Shown: positions 17,865 through 25,672, counted from the first letter of the stretch. The stretch: DNA of 64,000 nucleotides from JAIQFF01 sp963788505 (GCA_963788505.1 CAWBGY010000009.1:1054001-1118000), one strand, 5' to 3'. Notes: generated by a model from the letters alone, not told the origin. Translations and numbers: made by a program.

Positions 17865-19253
17865 ATGCTGGAGAAACTGACCAACGTCTTTCGCATCCCC
17901 GACCTGCGCAAGCGCATTCTGTTCACGCTGGCGCTGCTGGCGGTATACCGCCTGGGCGGACACATTCCCACGCCGGGGGTGAATGCGGACAAGCTGCAGC
18001 AATTCTTCGAGCAGAACAAGGGCAGTCTGCTGGGCTTCGTCGACCTGTTTTCCGGCGGGCAGCTCCGCCGTCTGACGATTTTTGCCCTGGGCATCATGCC
18101 CTACATCACGGCCTCGATCATTTTGCAGTTGCTGACCGTGGTCTATGAGCCCCTGGCCAAGTTGCAGAAGGAAGGGGAACTGGGACGCAAGAAGATCACG
18201 CAATGGACCCGTTACCTGACCTTTGGTTTGAGCGCGGTGCAGTCCTTCGGCATTGCCTGGCAGTTGCAGCGGGGCGGAGATTTCGTGATGCACCCCGGCC
18301 CTTCTTTCGTTCTGATGACCATGCTGACCCTGACCACGGGCAGCGTATTCATCATGTGGCTGGGCGAGCAGATCACCGAACGCGGAGTCGGCAACGGGAT
18401 GTCGCTGCTGATCTTCGCCGGCATCGTTGTGGGTCTGCCGCGCGCCGTGATTGATCTTTTCGACAAGGTCCGCACCGACGCCTGGGGAGCCTTTACCGCC
18501 CCGGCGATGATTCTGCTGATCGGGGTCATGATCCTGGTGGTGGGTTTCATCGTGTATGTGGAACGCTGTGAGCGCCGGATTCCGGTGCAGTATGCCAAGC
18601 GCGTGGTGGGCCGCAAGGTCATGGGGGGACAGTCTACGCATCTGCCCTTGCGGGTGAATTCGGGCGGTGTGATGCCGGTAATTTTCGCCTCGTCCATTCT
18701 TACCCTTCCCCAGACCGTGGGGTATGGGCTGCGCAACAGCCGTTATTTTGGGGACCTGATCCGCTGGTTGGGATGGGGTGAACCGCTCTACACGGTGCTG
18801 TACGCGGTCGGGATCGTCTTTTTCGCCTATTTCTATGTCTCGATTGTCTTCAACCCCAATGAGGTTGCCGACAATATGCGGAAATATGGCGGATTTATTC
18901 CCGGCATTCGTCCGGGCAAGCGCACCGCAGACCACATCAACGAAATCCTGACCCGCATCACCCTGGTGGGTGCGCTGTATCTGATCATCATCTCGTTTAT
19001 TCCGGAATGGATGATCACCGGTATCCATCTGAACCATCTTTACGGGCCGGTTGGGGCGTTTTTCGAGCGCCTGCCCACCTGGGTCACGAACGGGTTGAAC
19101 GTGAACTTCTATTTTGGCGGCACGTCGCTGCTGATTGTGGTGGGCGTGGCCATGGACACGGTGACCCAGATCGAAGCCCAGCTGGTGATGCGTCACTACG
19201 ACGGCTTCACCCCGCGCAGTGGACGCATTCGCGGGCGTCGCACCTGGTCTTAA
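17865..19253 (+). CDS. secY: Preprotein translocase subunit SecY
   Basis: SecY is the protein-conducting channel of the Sec translocon in the inner membrane. The 462-residue protein has ten expected membrane segments and the family signatures: VYRLGGHIPTPGVNADKLQQ near the N-terminus, ALGIMPYITASIILQLL, GMSLLIFAGIVVGLP, and the cytosolic loop GFIPGIRPGKRTADHI. The final loop carries a conserved arginine region. The start lies three bases after rplO. It is in its standard spc-operon position before adk. Confidence 0.98.
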   Translation: MLEKLTNVFRIPDLRKRILFTLALLAVYRLGGHIPTPGVNADKLQQFFEQNKGSLLGFVDLFSGGQLRRLTIFALGIMPYITASIILQLLTVVYEPLAKLQKEGELGRKKITQWTRYLTFGLSAVQSFGIAWQLQRGGDFVMHPGPSFVLMTMLTLTTGSVFIMWLGEQITERGVGNGMSLLIFAGIVVGLPRAVIDLFDKVRTDAWGAFTAPAMILLIGVMILVVGFIVYVERCERRIPVQYAKRVVGRKVMGGQSTHLPLRVNSGGVMPVIFASSILTLPQTVGYGLRNSRYFGDLIRWLGWGEPLYTVLYAVGIVFFAYFYVSIVFNPNEVADNMRKYGGFIPGIRPGKRTADHINEILTRITLVGALYLIIISFIPEWMITGIHLNHLYGPVGAFFERLPTWVTNGLNVNFYFGGTSLLIVVGVAMDTVTQIEAQLVMRHYDGFTPRSGRIRGRRTWS

Positions 19254-19255
19254 TG

Positions 19256-19283
19256 TAGGCGCGAGCGTCCACGCTCGTGCGGG
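19256..19283 (+). repeat. Single GCGAGCGTCCACGCTCG element (secY-adk)
   Basis: GTAGGCGCGAGCGTCCACGC followed by TCGTGC matches one arm of the palindrome at 63174-63240. Here only one arm is present, in the 137-nt spacer between secY and adk. Confidence 0.65.
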
Positions 19284-19390
19284 CAGTGGCAAAGACTTTG
19301 GTTGTTGAGATGGGCAGAAATTGAAGTGGGACCCGCAGTCGTCGTGCTGGTCGAATCAAATTGGAATCGGGAGGCGGGAGGACCAGTTCG

Positions 19391-20110
19391 ATGGCGGAGG
19401 CAGCCTCACGCGGCATCGGACCGGTCATCCTGCTTGGCTCGCCGGGCGCGGGCAAGGGTACGCAAGCCAAGCAGATCGTCGAGCGCTATCGCATCCCGCA
19501 GATTTCTACGGGAGACCTGTTGCGGGAGAATGTGCAATGGGGCACACCGCTCGGGGTCGCGGCCAAGGATGTGATGGCGCGGGGTGAGCTCGTGCCCGAC
19601 GATCTGATTTATGACATGGTGGCGCAGCGCTTAAGGCATGCGGACTGCGAGCGCGGCTTCATCCTTGACGGTATTCCCCGCAATCCGGCCCAGGCCGGAT
19701 GGCTGGACGCGTTCCTGGAGAATGAGTTCTTTGAAAATGCGCAGCGCGGCAAGTGCCTGCCCATTGTGATCCGAATTAACGTGGACTATAATAAGTTGTT
19801 GCGTCGAATTACTGGACGCCGTTCTTGTCCCGTCTGTGGACGGATCTATAACGTCTACTCCCAGCCACCCCGTGTCGCTGATCGATGCGATATTGATGGT
19901 TCTACGCTGGTGACCCGCGACGATGATCGTGAAGAAGTCATCCGGGATCGACTGGCGGCCTACGAACTGCAGACCAAGCCCGTAGCGGAATACTACGCGC
20001 GCAAGGGGCGGCTGGCTTCTGTGGATGGCGACTTGCCGATCAATCAGGTCACCGAGCAGATTTTTAGAGTGATCGAGAGCCAGCGCGGTGTGGCTTTGGG
20101 CGGCAACTAG
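19391..20110 (+). CDS. adk: Adenylate kinase, zinc LID form
   Basis: Adenylate kinase interconverts AMP, ADP and ATP (AMP + ATP to 2 ADP) in the cytoplasm. From ATG 19391 there are 239 residues; GGGAGG lies upstream, and a TTG at 19361 is less likely. The P-loop is GSPGAGKGT at 16-24, followed by the AMP-binding STGDLLRE and the DGIPRN motif. The LID carries C146-P-V-C149 and C166-D-I-D169, the CxxC...CxxD zinc site known from Bacillus subtilis. A segment of roughly 20 residues around EFFENAQRGKC is longer than in typical long-form enzymes. Confidence 0.97.
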   Translation: MAEAASRGIGPVILLGSPGAGKGTQAKQIVERYRIPQISTGDLLRENVQWGTPLGVAAKDVMARGELVPDDLIYDMVAQRLRHADCERGFILDGIPRNPAQAGWLDAFLENEFFENAQRGKCLPIVIRINVDYNKLLRRITGRRSCPVCGRIYNVYSQPPRVADRCDIDGSTLVTRDDDREEVIRDRLAAYELQTKPVAEYYARKGRLASVDGDLPINQVTEQIFRVIESQRGVALGGN

Positions 20111-20113
20111 ACG

Positions 20114-20866
20114 ATGGCGATTGTCTGCAAATCGGCGGCGGAGATCGAGAAGATGCGGCGCAGCGGCGGCATCGTGCGCGAGGTGTTGAACCACGTTCGC
20201 AGCCTGGTGGTGCCGGGTGCGACCACGATGGACCTGGAACGCGCGGCCGAACAGAAGATCAGGGACCTGGGCGTGAAGCCGGCCTTCAAGGGATATTTCG
20301 ACTATCCCTGTGTGCTTTGCACCTCGATCAATGAAGAGATTGTTCACGGCATCCCGTCGGAGAAACGGGTGTTGAAAGCCGGCGACATCGTTTCTATCGA
20401 TTGTGGAGTGGTGCTCGAGGGCTACTACGGCGACGCCGCCATCACGGTCCCGGTGGATGGTTCGATCACGCCGGAGTTGGCCAAGCTGCTCGAAGTCACC
20501 GAGGCGTCGTTGTACCGGGGCATTGAGGCGGCGCGGATCGGGAACGCAGTGGGAGATGTCGGGGCTTCGGTGCAGGAGTTTGTGGAAGCCAACGGCTTCA
20601 GCGTGGTGCGGGAGTTTGTCGGACACGGCATCGGGACCCGGCTGCACGAGGAACCGCAAGTGCCGAATTATGGCACCCGCGGGCATGGGGCCCGCTTGCG
20701 CGAAGGCATGGTACTGGCCATCGAGCCCATGGTGAATTCCGGCAGTCCGGGGACCCGGGTTCTCGAAGACAAGTGGACCGCCGTGACCGCCGACGGCAGC
20801 TACAGCGCCCACTTCGAGCATTGTGTCGCGGTCACCAAAGAGGGCCCGATGATTTTGACGCAATAA
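20114..20866 (+). CDS. map: Methionine aminopeptidase, type I
   Basis: This enzyme removes the initiator methionine from nascent proteins. The 250-residue protein has the pita-bread fold with all five metal ligands in register: D96, D107, H171, E204 and E235, and the substrate-contacting H78 in VHGI. No N-terminal zinc-finger extension is present, so it is type Ia. It begins three bases after adk, the common secY-adk-map order. A hairpin-forming AGCT repeat separates it from infA. Confidence 0.98.
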   Translation: MAIVCKSAAEIEKMRRSGGIVREVLNHVRSLVVPGATTMDLERAAEQKIRDLGVKPAFKGYFDYPCVLCTSINEEIVHGIPSEKRVLKAGDIVSIDCGVVLEGYYGDAAITVPVDGSITPELAKLLEVTEASLYRGIEAARIGNAVGDVGASVQEFVEANGFSVVREFVGHGIGTRLHEEPQVPNYGTRGHGARLREGMVLAIEPMVNSGSPGTRVLEDKWTAVTADGSYSAHFEHCVAVTKEGPMILTQ

Positions 20867-20876
20867 AGCAGCTATT

Positions 20877-20922
20877 AGCCTTTAGCTCTTGGCTTTTAGC
20901 TAAGAGCCAAAAGCTAAAGGCT
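20877..20922 (+). repeat. Compact AGCT-family hairpin (map-infA)
   Basis: AGCCTTTAGCTCTTGGCTTT at 20877 and its near complement AAAAGCTAAAGGCT meet around TAGCTAAGAGCC, giving a hairpin with almost no loop. It is followed by GATTTTAAGGAGTCG, so infA has a normal Shine-Dalgarno just downstream. Confidence 0.85.
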
Positions 20923-20937
20923 GATTTTAAGGAGTCG

Positions 20938-21156
20938 ATGAGCAAAGAGGACGCGATTGAAGTGATGGCGACGGTCGTCGAACCGCTGCCTAATGCCATG
21001 TTCAAGGTTGAACTGGAAAACAAGCACCAGGTGCTGGCCCACGTCTCGGGAAAGATGCGCAAGAACTTCATTCGCATTCTGCCCGGCGACAAGGTCGCAG
21101 TTGAGCTTTCGCCCTACGACCTGAACCGCGGCCGCATCGTGTATCGCTATAAATGA
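20938..21156 (+). CDS. infA: Translation initiation factor IF-1
   Basis: IF-1 is an OB-fold protein that occupies the A site during initiation. The 72-residue product begins MSKEDAIEVMATVVEPLPNA and contains NKHQVLAHVSGKMRKNFIRI and LSPYDLNRGRIVYRYK, the family hallmarks. The start is fixed by AAGGAG at 20929-20934; the open frame further upstream is antisense or repeat sequence. It opens the alpha cluster. Confidence 0.98.
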   Translation: MSKEDAIEVMATVVEPLPNAMFKVELENKHQVLAHVSGKMRKNFIRILPGDKVAVELSPYDLNRGRIVYRYK

Positions 21157-21166
21157 AGCGCTGTCT

Positions 21167-21217
21167 TGTCAGTCGTCCCGGTATGCTGACGGCTGAGGGC
21201 TGACGGCTGAAGGCTGG
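21167..21217 (+). repeat. GTCAGTCGTC and GGCTGA array (infA-rpmJ)
   Basis: TTGTCAGTCGTCCCG precedes GCTGACGGCTGAGGGCTGAC and GGCTGAAGGCT, so the whole 64-nt spacer is repeat-like and ends GGTTT before the rpmJ ATG. Confidence 0.65.
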
Positions 21218-21220
21218 TTT

Positions 21221-21334
21221 ATGAAAGTACGAGCGTCGGTAAAGAAGATTTGTGATAAGTGCAAGGTCATCCACCGCAAGGGCGTAGTGCGGGTGATCTG
21301 CGTCAACTCCAAGCACAAACAGCGCCAAGGATAA
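21221..21334 (+). CDS. rpmJ: 50S ribosomal protein L36
   Basis: L36 is the smallest large-subunit protein. The 37-codon frame encodes MKVRASVKKICDKCKVIHRK followed by GVVRVICVNSKHKQRQG. C11, C14, C27 and H32 form the zinc-binding site of the C+ type. It lies between infA and rpsM as in most bacteria. The ATG is preceded by GGCTGAAGGCTGGTTT, the end of a short-unit repeat, and has no clear Shine-Dalgarno. Confidence 0.97.
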   Translation: MKVRASVKKICDKCKVIHRKGVVRVICVNSKHKQRQG

Positions 21335-21351
21335 AGGATTCGAGGAACACT

Positions 21352-21738
21352 ATGGCACGCATAGCAGGCGTCGATCTACCGCGCAACAAGCGGACGAATA
21401 TCGCGCTGACCTACATCTATGGCATCGGCGGCCCGCGCGCGGCCCGCATTCTGGACGCGGCCAGCGTGGACCCGATGAAAAAGGTCCAGGACCTGGGCGA
21501 GGACGAAGTCAATCGCATCCGCCAGGTGATCGAAGGGGAAGGCATGGTGGAGGGCGACCTGCGCAAGGAAGTTTCGATGAACATCAAACGGCTCATCGAA
21601 ATCGGTTCCTATCGCGGCTACCGTCATCGCCGGAACCTGCCGGTCCGCGGACAACGAACTCACACCAACGCGCGCACCCGTAAGGGTCCACGCAAGGGCA
21701 CAGTGGCGGCCAAGAAGAAATCGGCGGCCAAGACTTAA
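21352..21738 (+). CDS. rpsM: 30S ribosomal protein S13
   Basis: S13 bridges the 30S head to the large subunit and touches P-site tRNA. From ATG 21352 it has 128 residues: MARIAGVDLPRNKRTNIALT, YIYGIGGPRAARILDAA, the helical SYRGYRHRRNLPVRGQRTHT and the basic tail ARTRKGPRKGTVAAKKK. The start has AGGA nearby and lies 17 nt after rpmJ. The tail is slightly longer than average and Lys/Ala-rich. Confidence 0.98.
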   Translation: MARIAGVDLPRNKRTNIALTYIYGIGGPRAARILDAASVDPMKKVQDLGEDEVNRIRQVIEGEGMVEGDLRKEVSMNIKRLIEIGSYRGYRHRRNLPVRGQRTHTNARTRKGPRKGTVAAKKKSAAKT

Positions 21739-21742
21739 AACC

Positions 21743-21832
21743 AGCTATCAGCCATTAGCTCTTAGCCATTAGCACAACAACGCTAGGGACTTTCGAGAGC
21801 TAAGAGCTAAAGGCCAAGAGCTAAGAGCTAAC
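21743..21832 (+). repeat. Inverted AGCT-family repeat (rpsM-rpsK)
   Basis: CAGCCATTAGCTCTTAGCCA (about 21749) opposes GAGAGCTAAGAGCTAAAGGC (about 21795) and CAAGAGCTAAGAGCTAACTT, which continues to the rpsK ATG. The centre is about 30 nt. Confidence 0.8.
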
Positions 21833-21834
21833 TT

Positions 21835-22281
21835 ATGGCAAAACCAGCAGCACCAGCAGCGGCAGCGGGGACCGGAGCAGCGGCGCCGGAAAAAAAGGGC
21901 AAGAAAAAGACCTTTAAGAAAAAGGAGCGGAAGCACGTTCCGCACGGCATTGCCCACATCCAGGCTTCGTTCAACAACACCATTGTGACCATCGCTGATC
22001 AAGCCGGGAATGTTCTGGCCTGGAAGAGTTCGGGTTCACTGGGTTTTCGCGGATCGCGCAAAGGCACTCCGTTCGCCGCCCAGCAGGCCGCCCAGAACGC
22101 CGCCAGCATGGCGCGCGATCACGGCGTGCGTAGCGTTGAAGTGCGGGTGAGCGGCCCAGGTTCGGGACGTGAATCGGCGATTCGCGCGTTGGCTGCAGCC
22201 GGCATTGAAGTTCGCAATATTAAAGACGCTACTCCGATTCCGCATAACGGTTGCCGTCCGCCGAAGCGGAGACGAGTGTAA
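21835..22281 (+). CDS. rpsK: 30S ribosomal protein S11, with N-terminal extension
   Basis: S11 forms part of the 30S platform. The core from about residue 34 has VPHGIAHIQASFNNTIVTIA, GSRKGTPFAAQQAAQNAA, VRVSGPGSGRESAIRALAAA and PHNGCRPPKRRRV. The first 33 residues are an Ala/Pro stretch followed by a Lys run (AAPEKKGKKKTFKKKERK), longer than in most S11 proteins. The ATG follows an AGCT repeat ending GAGCTAACTT; no clear Shine-Dalgarno is present. Confidence 0.97.
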   Translation: MAKPAAPAAAAGTGAAAPEKKGKKKTFKKKERKHVPHGIAHIQASFNNTIVTIADQAGNVLAWKSSGSLGFRGSRKGTPFAAQQAAQNAASMARDHGVRSVEVRVSGPGSGRESAIRALAAAGIEVRNIKDATPIPHNGCRPPKRRRV

Positions 22282-22286
22282 GAACG

Positions 22287-22343
22287 AGCTTTTAGCCCTT
22301 AGCTTTTGGCTTTTAGCTAAAGGCTAACGGCTAAGAGCTAAGT
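22287..22343 (+). repeat. AGCT-family hairpin (rpsK-rpsD)
   Basis: CTTTTAGCCCTTAGCTTTTG meets GCTTTTAGCTAAAGGCTAAC and GGCTAAGAGCTAAGTGCTGA, which form opposed arms with no spacer. It ends 70 nt before rpsD, and the intervening sequence carries a normal AAGGAG. Confidence 0.8.
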
Positions 22344-22414
22344 GCTGATTTTTCGTCCGGGACGAAGGGTGAAGCCAAACCTGTAAACCGGTCATCTAAC
22401 AAGGAGAAAACAAC

Positions 22415-23044
22415 TTGGCCCGTTACACTGATCCCGTCTGTCGTCTCTGCCGCCGCGAGGGCATGAAGCTGTTCCTCAAAGGCACAAAGTGTTTCAGCGA
22501 TAAATGCCCCATCGAAAAGCGTAACTTCGCTCCCGGGCAGCATGGCAAGGACCGCAAAGCCAAAATAGTTGGCTACGGTCTGCAGCTGCGCGAAAAGCAG
22601 AAGGCCAAGCGCATTTACTTCACCCAGGAAGCGCAGTTTCGCAACTACTTCGAGAAAGCCGCGCACACCCGGGGTGTTACCGGCGAAGTGCTTTTGCAAC
22701 AACTGGAGCGCCGTCTGGACAACGTGGTTTACCGCCTGGGCTTCGGAATGTCCCGCCGCCAGGCCCGCCAGCTGGTGCGCCACGGCCACATCCAGGTGAA
22801 TGGACGCAAGGTCAACATTCCCTCGTATCAGGTGAGCGTGGGCGAGGAGATTGCGATCCGGGAAGGCAGCAAGAAACTGCCCATCCTGGAGCCGGCCAAG
22901 GAATTTGCCAGCCACCAGAATGCGCCCAACTGGCTGGAGATCGATCGCGACAACTACAAAGGCAAGGTTCTGGCCCTGCCCAAGCGCGAAGACATCAACC
23001 TGCCGGTGAACGAGCAGTTGATTGTGGAGTTGTACAGTAAATAG
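22415..23044 (+). CDS. rpsD: 30S ribosomal protein S4, zinc-containing form
   Basis: S4 nucleates 16S rRNA folding and represses the alpha operon in E. coli. The 209-residue product begins ARYTDPVCRLCRREGMKLFL and has C9, C12, C26 and C31 as a zinc site (C+ type), followed by the S4 RNA-binding domain (LDNVVYRLGFGMSRRQARQL, then VNGRKVNIPSYQV). The start is a TTG at 22415 with a strong AAGGAGAAA eight bases upstream; no ATG fits. Confidence 0.96.
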   Translation: MARYTDPVCRLCRREGMKLFLKGTKCFSDKCPIEKRNFAPGQHGKDRKAKIVGYGLQLREKQKAKRIYFTQEAQFRNYFEKAAHTRGVTGEVLLQQLERRLDNVVYRLGFGMSRRQARQLVRHGHIQVNGRKVNIPSYQVSVGEEIAIREGSKKLPILEPAKEFASHQNAPNWLEIDRDNYKGKVLALPKREDINLPVNEQLIVELYSK

Positions 23045-23116
23045 TCGTCAGTCGTCGGTCTTCAGTCGTCGGCAAGAATGTTTTGCTGACGACCGATGAC
23101 TGACGACCGACGACTG
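23044..23116 (+). repeat. Inverted GTCGTCA repeat (rpsD-rpoA)
   Basis: GTCGTCAGTCGTCGGTCTTC (23044-23063) with AGTCGTCGGC faces GCTGACGACCGATGACTGAC and GACCGACGACTGG (to 23117). The left block overlaps the last base of the rpsD stop. Arms of about 30 nt flank a 14-nt loop. Confidence 0.85.
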
Positions 23117-23227
23117 GTCCCAACAATTCGAGCCAGATCAGCCTGTTTCTGACGCTTGACCTGAATGAAACGCGGACCTGTTCAGGGATGTCAGGACTGA
23201 GCCAAACGGCCGAAGGAGAACAACGTA

Positions 23228-24262
23228 ATGCTTTGGAAGGGATTTCAAAAACCCAAACGTCTCGCCGTCGACACTTCAACCTTAACCGACAAGTACGGCA
23301 TCTTCTGGGCCCAGCCATTTGAGCGCGGCTTCGGCACGACCATCGGCAACGGCTTGCGCCGCGTCATGCTTTCTTCGATCGAAGGGGCTGCGGTCACCGC
23401 GGTGAAGATCGAAGGCGTACTGCACGAGTTTCAGTCGATTCCCGGCGTGGTGGAAGACGCCACGGACATCATCCTCAACCTGAAGCAGATTCCGTTCAAG
23501 TTGAGCGGGGATGCTCCCAAGGCCATCTACCTGCGGAGTGACCAGCCCGGCGTGGTCACTTCCGGCATGATTGAAGCGGATGCCGACGTCGAAGTGCTCG
23601 ACAAAGACGTCTACATCGCAACCGTCAGCGAAGGCGGCAAGCTCGACATGGAAATGCGCCTCAAGCGCGGCCGCGGGTACGTTTCCGCGGACAAGAACTT
23701 CGACGAAGATCTGGGCATCGGTTTCATTCCCATCGACTCTGTGCATTCTCCGGTACGCAAGTGCAACTACACGGTGGAGGCGGCGCGTTTGGGACAGATT
23801 ACCGATTACGACAAGCTGACTCTCGAAGTGTGGACCAACGGCTCCATCACGCCGGCTGATTCCATCGGCCTGGCGGCGAAGCTGCTGAAAGACCACATGA
23901 ACATCTTCATCAACTTCGAAGAGGACATCGAAACTTCCACCTCGACCGACGACCGCAAGCCGGAGATCAAGAACGAGAACCTGAACCGTTCGGTCGAAGA
24001 GTTGGAGCTTTCGGTGCGCAGCTACAACTGCCTGAAGAACGCCAACATCCAGACCATCGGTGAGCTCGTCCAAAAGACCGAAGCCGAAATGCTGAAGACC
24101 AAGAACTTCGGCCGCAAGTCGCTGAACGAGATCAAGGAAATTCTGTCGTCGATGGGCTTGAGCCTGGGCATGAAGATCGACGAGCACGGCAATGCCGTGC
24201 CCGGTCCGACTTCCAACCAGGTGTTGCCGGCATCGGCGTACGGTCCGGATAACGATTTATAG
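23228..24262 (+). CDS. rpoA: RNA polymerase alpha subunit
   Basis: Alpha dimerises to scaffold RNA polymerase and its C-terminal domain contacts UP elements and activators. The 344-residue protein has the N-terminal domain (FERGFGTTIGNGLRRVMLSS, EGVLHEFQSIPGVVEDATDI, ILNLKQIPFKL), then a linker rich in charged residues around 240-255. The C-terminal domain includes LELSVRSYNCLKNANIQTIG and NFGRKSLNEIKEIL with its helix-hairpin-helix. The start MLWKGFQKPKRL follows GAAGGAGAACAACGTA, a clear Shine-Dalgarno. Confidence 0.98.
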   Translation: MLWKGFQKPKRLAVDTSTLTDKYGIFWAQPFERGFGTTIGNGLRRVMLSSIEGAAVTAVKIEGVLHEFQSIPGVVEDATDIILNLKQIPFKLSGDAPKAIYLRSDQPGVVTSGMIEADADVEVLDKDVYIATVSEGGKLDMEMRLKRGRGYVSADKNFDEDLGIGFIPIDSVHSPVRKCNYTVEAARLGQITDYDKLTLEVWTNGSITPADSIGLAAKLLKDHMNIFINFEEDIETSTSTDDRKPEIKNENLNRSVEELELSVRSYNCLKNANIQTIGELVQKTEAEMLKTKNFGRKSLNEIKEILSSMGLSLGMKIDEHGNAVPGPTSNQVLPASAYGPDNDL

Positions 24263-24267
24263 AAATC

Positions 24268-24354
24268 AGGTTTCAGAGGTTTCAAGGTTTCGCGTTTCAA
24301 GGCGGTGGTTGCGGCTTGAAGCGATGAAACCTTGAAACTTTGGAACCATGAAAC
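24268..24354 (+). repeat. Inverted GTTTCAAGG repeat (rpoA-rplQ)
   Basis: GGTTTCAGAGGTTTCAAGGT (24269-24288) opposes GATGAAACCTTGAAACTTTG and GAACCATGAAACTC (24323-24356). The unit GTTTCAAGG is unlike those elsewhere, but the two-block inverted arrangement is the same. Confidence 0.85.
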
Positions 24355-24366
24355 TCGGGGTTTGCC

Positions 24367-24882
24367 ATGCGTCACAAAGTAGCTGGATGGAAACTGGGAC
24401 GGAACACCAGCCATCGCCGCTCGTTGCTGCGAAACCTGGTGACTTCGCTCATCATCGAAGAACGAATCGAAACTACCGTGCCCAAGGCCAAAGCCATGCG
24501 TCCGCTGGTCGAAAAAATGATCACGCTGGGGAAGCGTGGCAATTTGGCTGCGCGCCGCCAGGCGCTGGCCTACCTGATGACGAGCGCTGCGGTGGACAAG
24601 CTTTTCGACACCATCGGGCCCCGTTTCGGGGACCGCGAAGGTGGATACCTGCGCATTGTCCGCGCCGGTTGGCGAAAAGGCGATGGCGCCGACACCGCTT
24701 TCGTTGAACTTCTGGGCAGCGAAAAGGTGCAGGAGGAAAAGCGCGAGAAGCGTGCCGCGGTCCGTTCCAAGCGTGCCGAAGAGGCCAAGAAAGCGATGGA
24801 CGAAGCCGAAGCGCAGCAGGGAGTCGAACATCCCGCCGACCATGCCGAGGGCGCCGACAAGGTCAAGGACGAGGAAGAATAA
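24367..24882 (+). CDS. rplQ: 50S ribosomal protein L17, with charged C-terminal extension
   Basis: L17 surrounds part of the tunnel exit. The core of about 118 residues starts MRHKVAGWKLGRNTSHRRSL and includes LIIEERIETTVPKAKAMRPL and the C-terminal GGYLRIVRAGWRKGDGADTA. After about residue 120 comes a Glu/Lys/Ala-rich tail (EKREKRAAVRSKRAEEAKKA, ending KVKDEEE), likely helical or disordered, giving 171 residues in all. It closes the super-operon and is followed by a hairpin. Confidence 0.96.
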   Translation: MRHKVAGWKLGRNTSHRRSLLRNLVTSLIIEERIETTVPKAKAMRPLVEKMITLGKRGNLAARRQALAYLMTSAAVDKLFDTIGPRFGDREGGYLRIVRAGWRKGDGADTAFVELLGSEKVQEEKREKRAAVRSKRAEEAKKAMDEAEAQQGVEHPADHAEGADKVKDEEE

Positions 24883-24894
24883 GTAAGATGAAAT

Positions 24895-24918
24895 GGGATG
24901 GGTCTAACGGCCCATCCC
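24895..24918 (+). terminator. Hairpin after rplQ, possible end of the super-operon
   Basis: GGGATGGG (24895-24902) and CCCATCCC (24911-24918) make an 8-bp stem with an 8-nt loop, 12 nt after the rplQ stop. The sequence beyond it is TCCTGCC rather than a T-run, so if it terminates transcription it is not a standard intrinsic terminator. Confidence 0.4.
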
Positions 24919-25015
24919 TCCTGCCAGATTTGCCCCCCAGTCGTACATGTCCGCTGGCGTCTATCGGCCGTAATCTTGCCCTTGTTTGACCTCACGTTAG
25001 ACTGATGTGAGGGCC

Positions 25016-25507
25016 ATGGAATTCTCGCGAAACCAAATCGCAATCGCGGCCGGCGCCGGGGTTCTTCTGCTGATCTTTTTCTTCGGCTATCTCATTCATT
25101 TGAATGGTCAAGGTCCGGTGCTGGGACGGTCGGAAGAGCGCGATCCCCTCTCCGGCGTCCCTAACACCATTTCGCTGAATCCTTTGCGGGACCGCAGTTC
25201 AGAGCGGGAAGCGGCCAAGTTCATCCGCAGCATGCGGGACGGAGACTGCAAGGAAGAACTGGCGGACTGGTTCAAGGACTATCGCAAGAAATACGCCGCC
25301 TTCATCTGCGACTCGGAGGCGCAGCACCCGTTGGTCTCCTGGGAAGTCGCGGACTGGGAAGACACTCCGCCCTTGCGCATTCTCCGCTACCGCGGCAAAC
25401 GCCGCAACGCTCCCGATCAAAAAGGTACGTACAAAGAACTGTTCTCGGTGACGCTGGAGAGAAAAGGCAGGGAATGGGTCGTCACCAAATACGACTCCAT
25501 GTACTAA
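25016..25507 (+). CDS. Uncharacterised single-pass membrane-anchored protein
   Basis: The 163-residue product begins MEFSRNQIAIAAGAGVLLLI, and the hydrophobic stretch from residue 8 to about 26 is a membrane anchor or uncleaved signal. The rest is soluble and charged, with EAAKFIRSMRDGDCKEELAD near the middle and ERKGREWVVTKYDSMY at the C-terminus. A two-cysteine pattern (GDC, FIC) is visible. The start is taken at ATG 25016; GTG 25007 is an alternative. I do not recognise the family. It follows rplQ after 133 nt and may have its own promoter. Confidence 0.65.
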   Translation: MEFSRNQIAIAAGAGVLLLIFFFGYLIHLNGQGPVLGRSEERDPLSGVPNTISLNPLRDRSSEREAAKFIRSMRDGDCKEELADWFKDYRKKYAAFICDSEAQHPLVSWEVADWEDTPPLRILRYRGKRRNAPDQKGTYKELFSVTLERKGREWVVTKYDSMY

Positions 25508-25530
25508 GAAACCGTCGTCAGCCGTTGGTT

Positions 25531-25650
25531 CCCTTTGCGAACTTTGCGGGCCATCTTTGCGTCCTTTGCGGTAAAAGGTTTGACCTTGCCGGGCTCGCTC
25601 AAAAATCTTAAACCGCAAAGGACGCAGAGAAATTTCGCAAAGGTCGCATA
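25531..25650 (+). repeat. Inverted TTTGCGTCC repeat
   Basis: CCTTTGCGAACTTTGCGGGC with ATCTTTGCGTCCTTTGCGGT (25531-25572) faces AACCGCAAAGGACGCAGAGA and TTTCGCAAAGGTCGC (25610-25648). The same unit recurs at 58690 and 60142. It lies between the 163-aa gene and the convergent vanZ-like gene, where a bidirectional terminator could be expected. Confidence 0.85.
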
Positions 25651-25672
25651 GAGTCATGAAAGACCCGACCGG

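Noticed and set aside
17421..19292. Open frame of 623 codons on the minus strand opposite rplO and secY
   Set aside because: It mirrors conserved plus-strand genes and has the composition of an antisense shadow.
24883..25015. tRNA or small RNA gene after rplQ
   Set aside because: Only one 8-bp hairpin is present; no cloverleaf or conserved TPsiC-like sequence was found here or in the other spacers.
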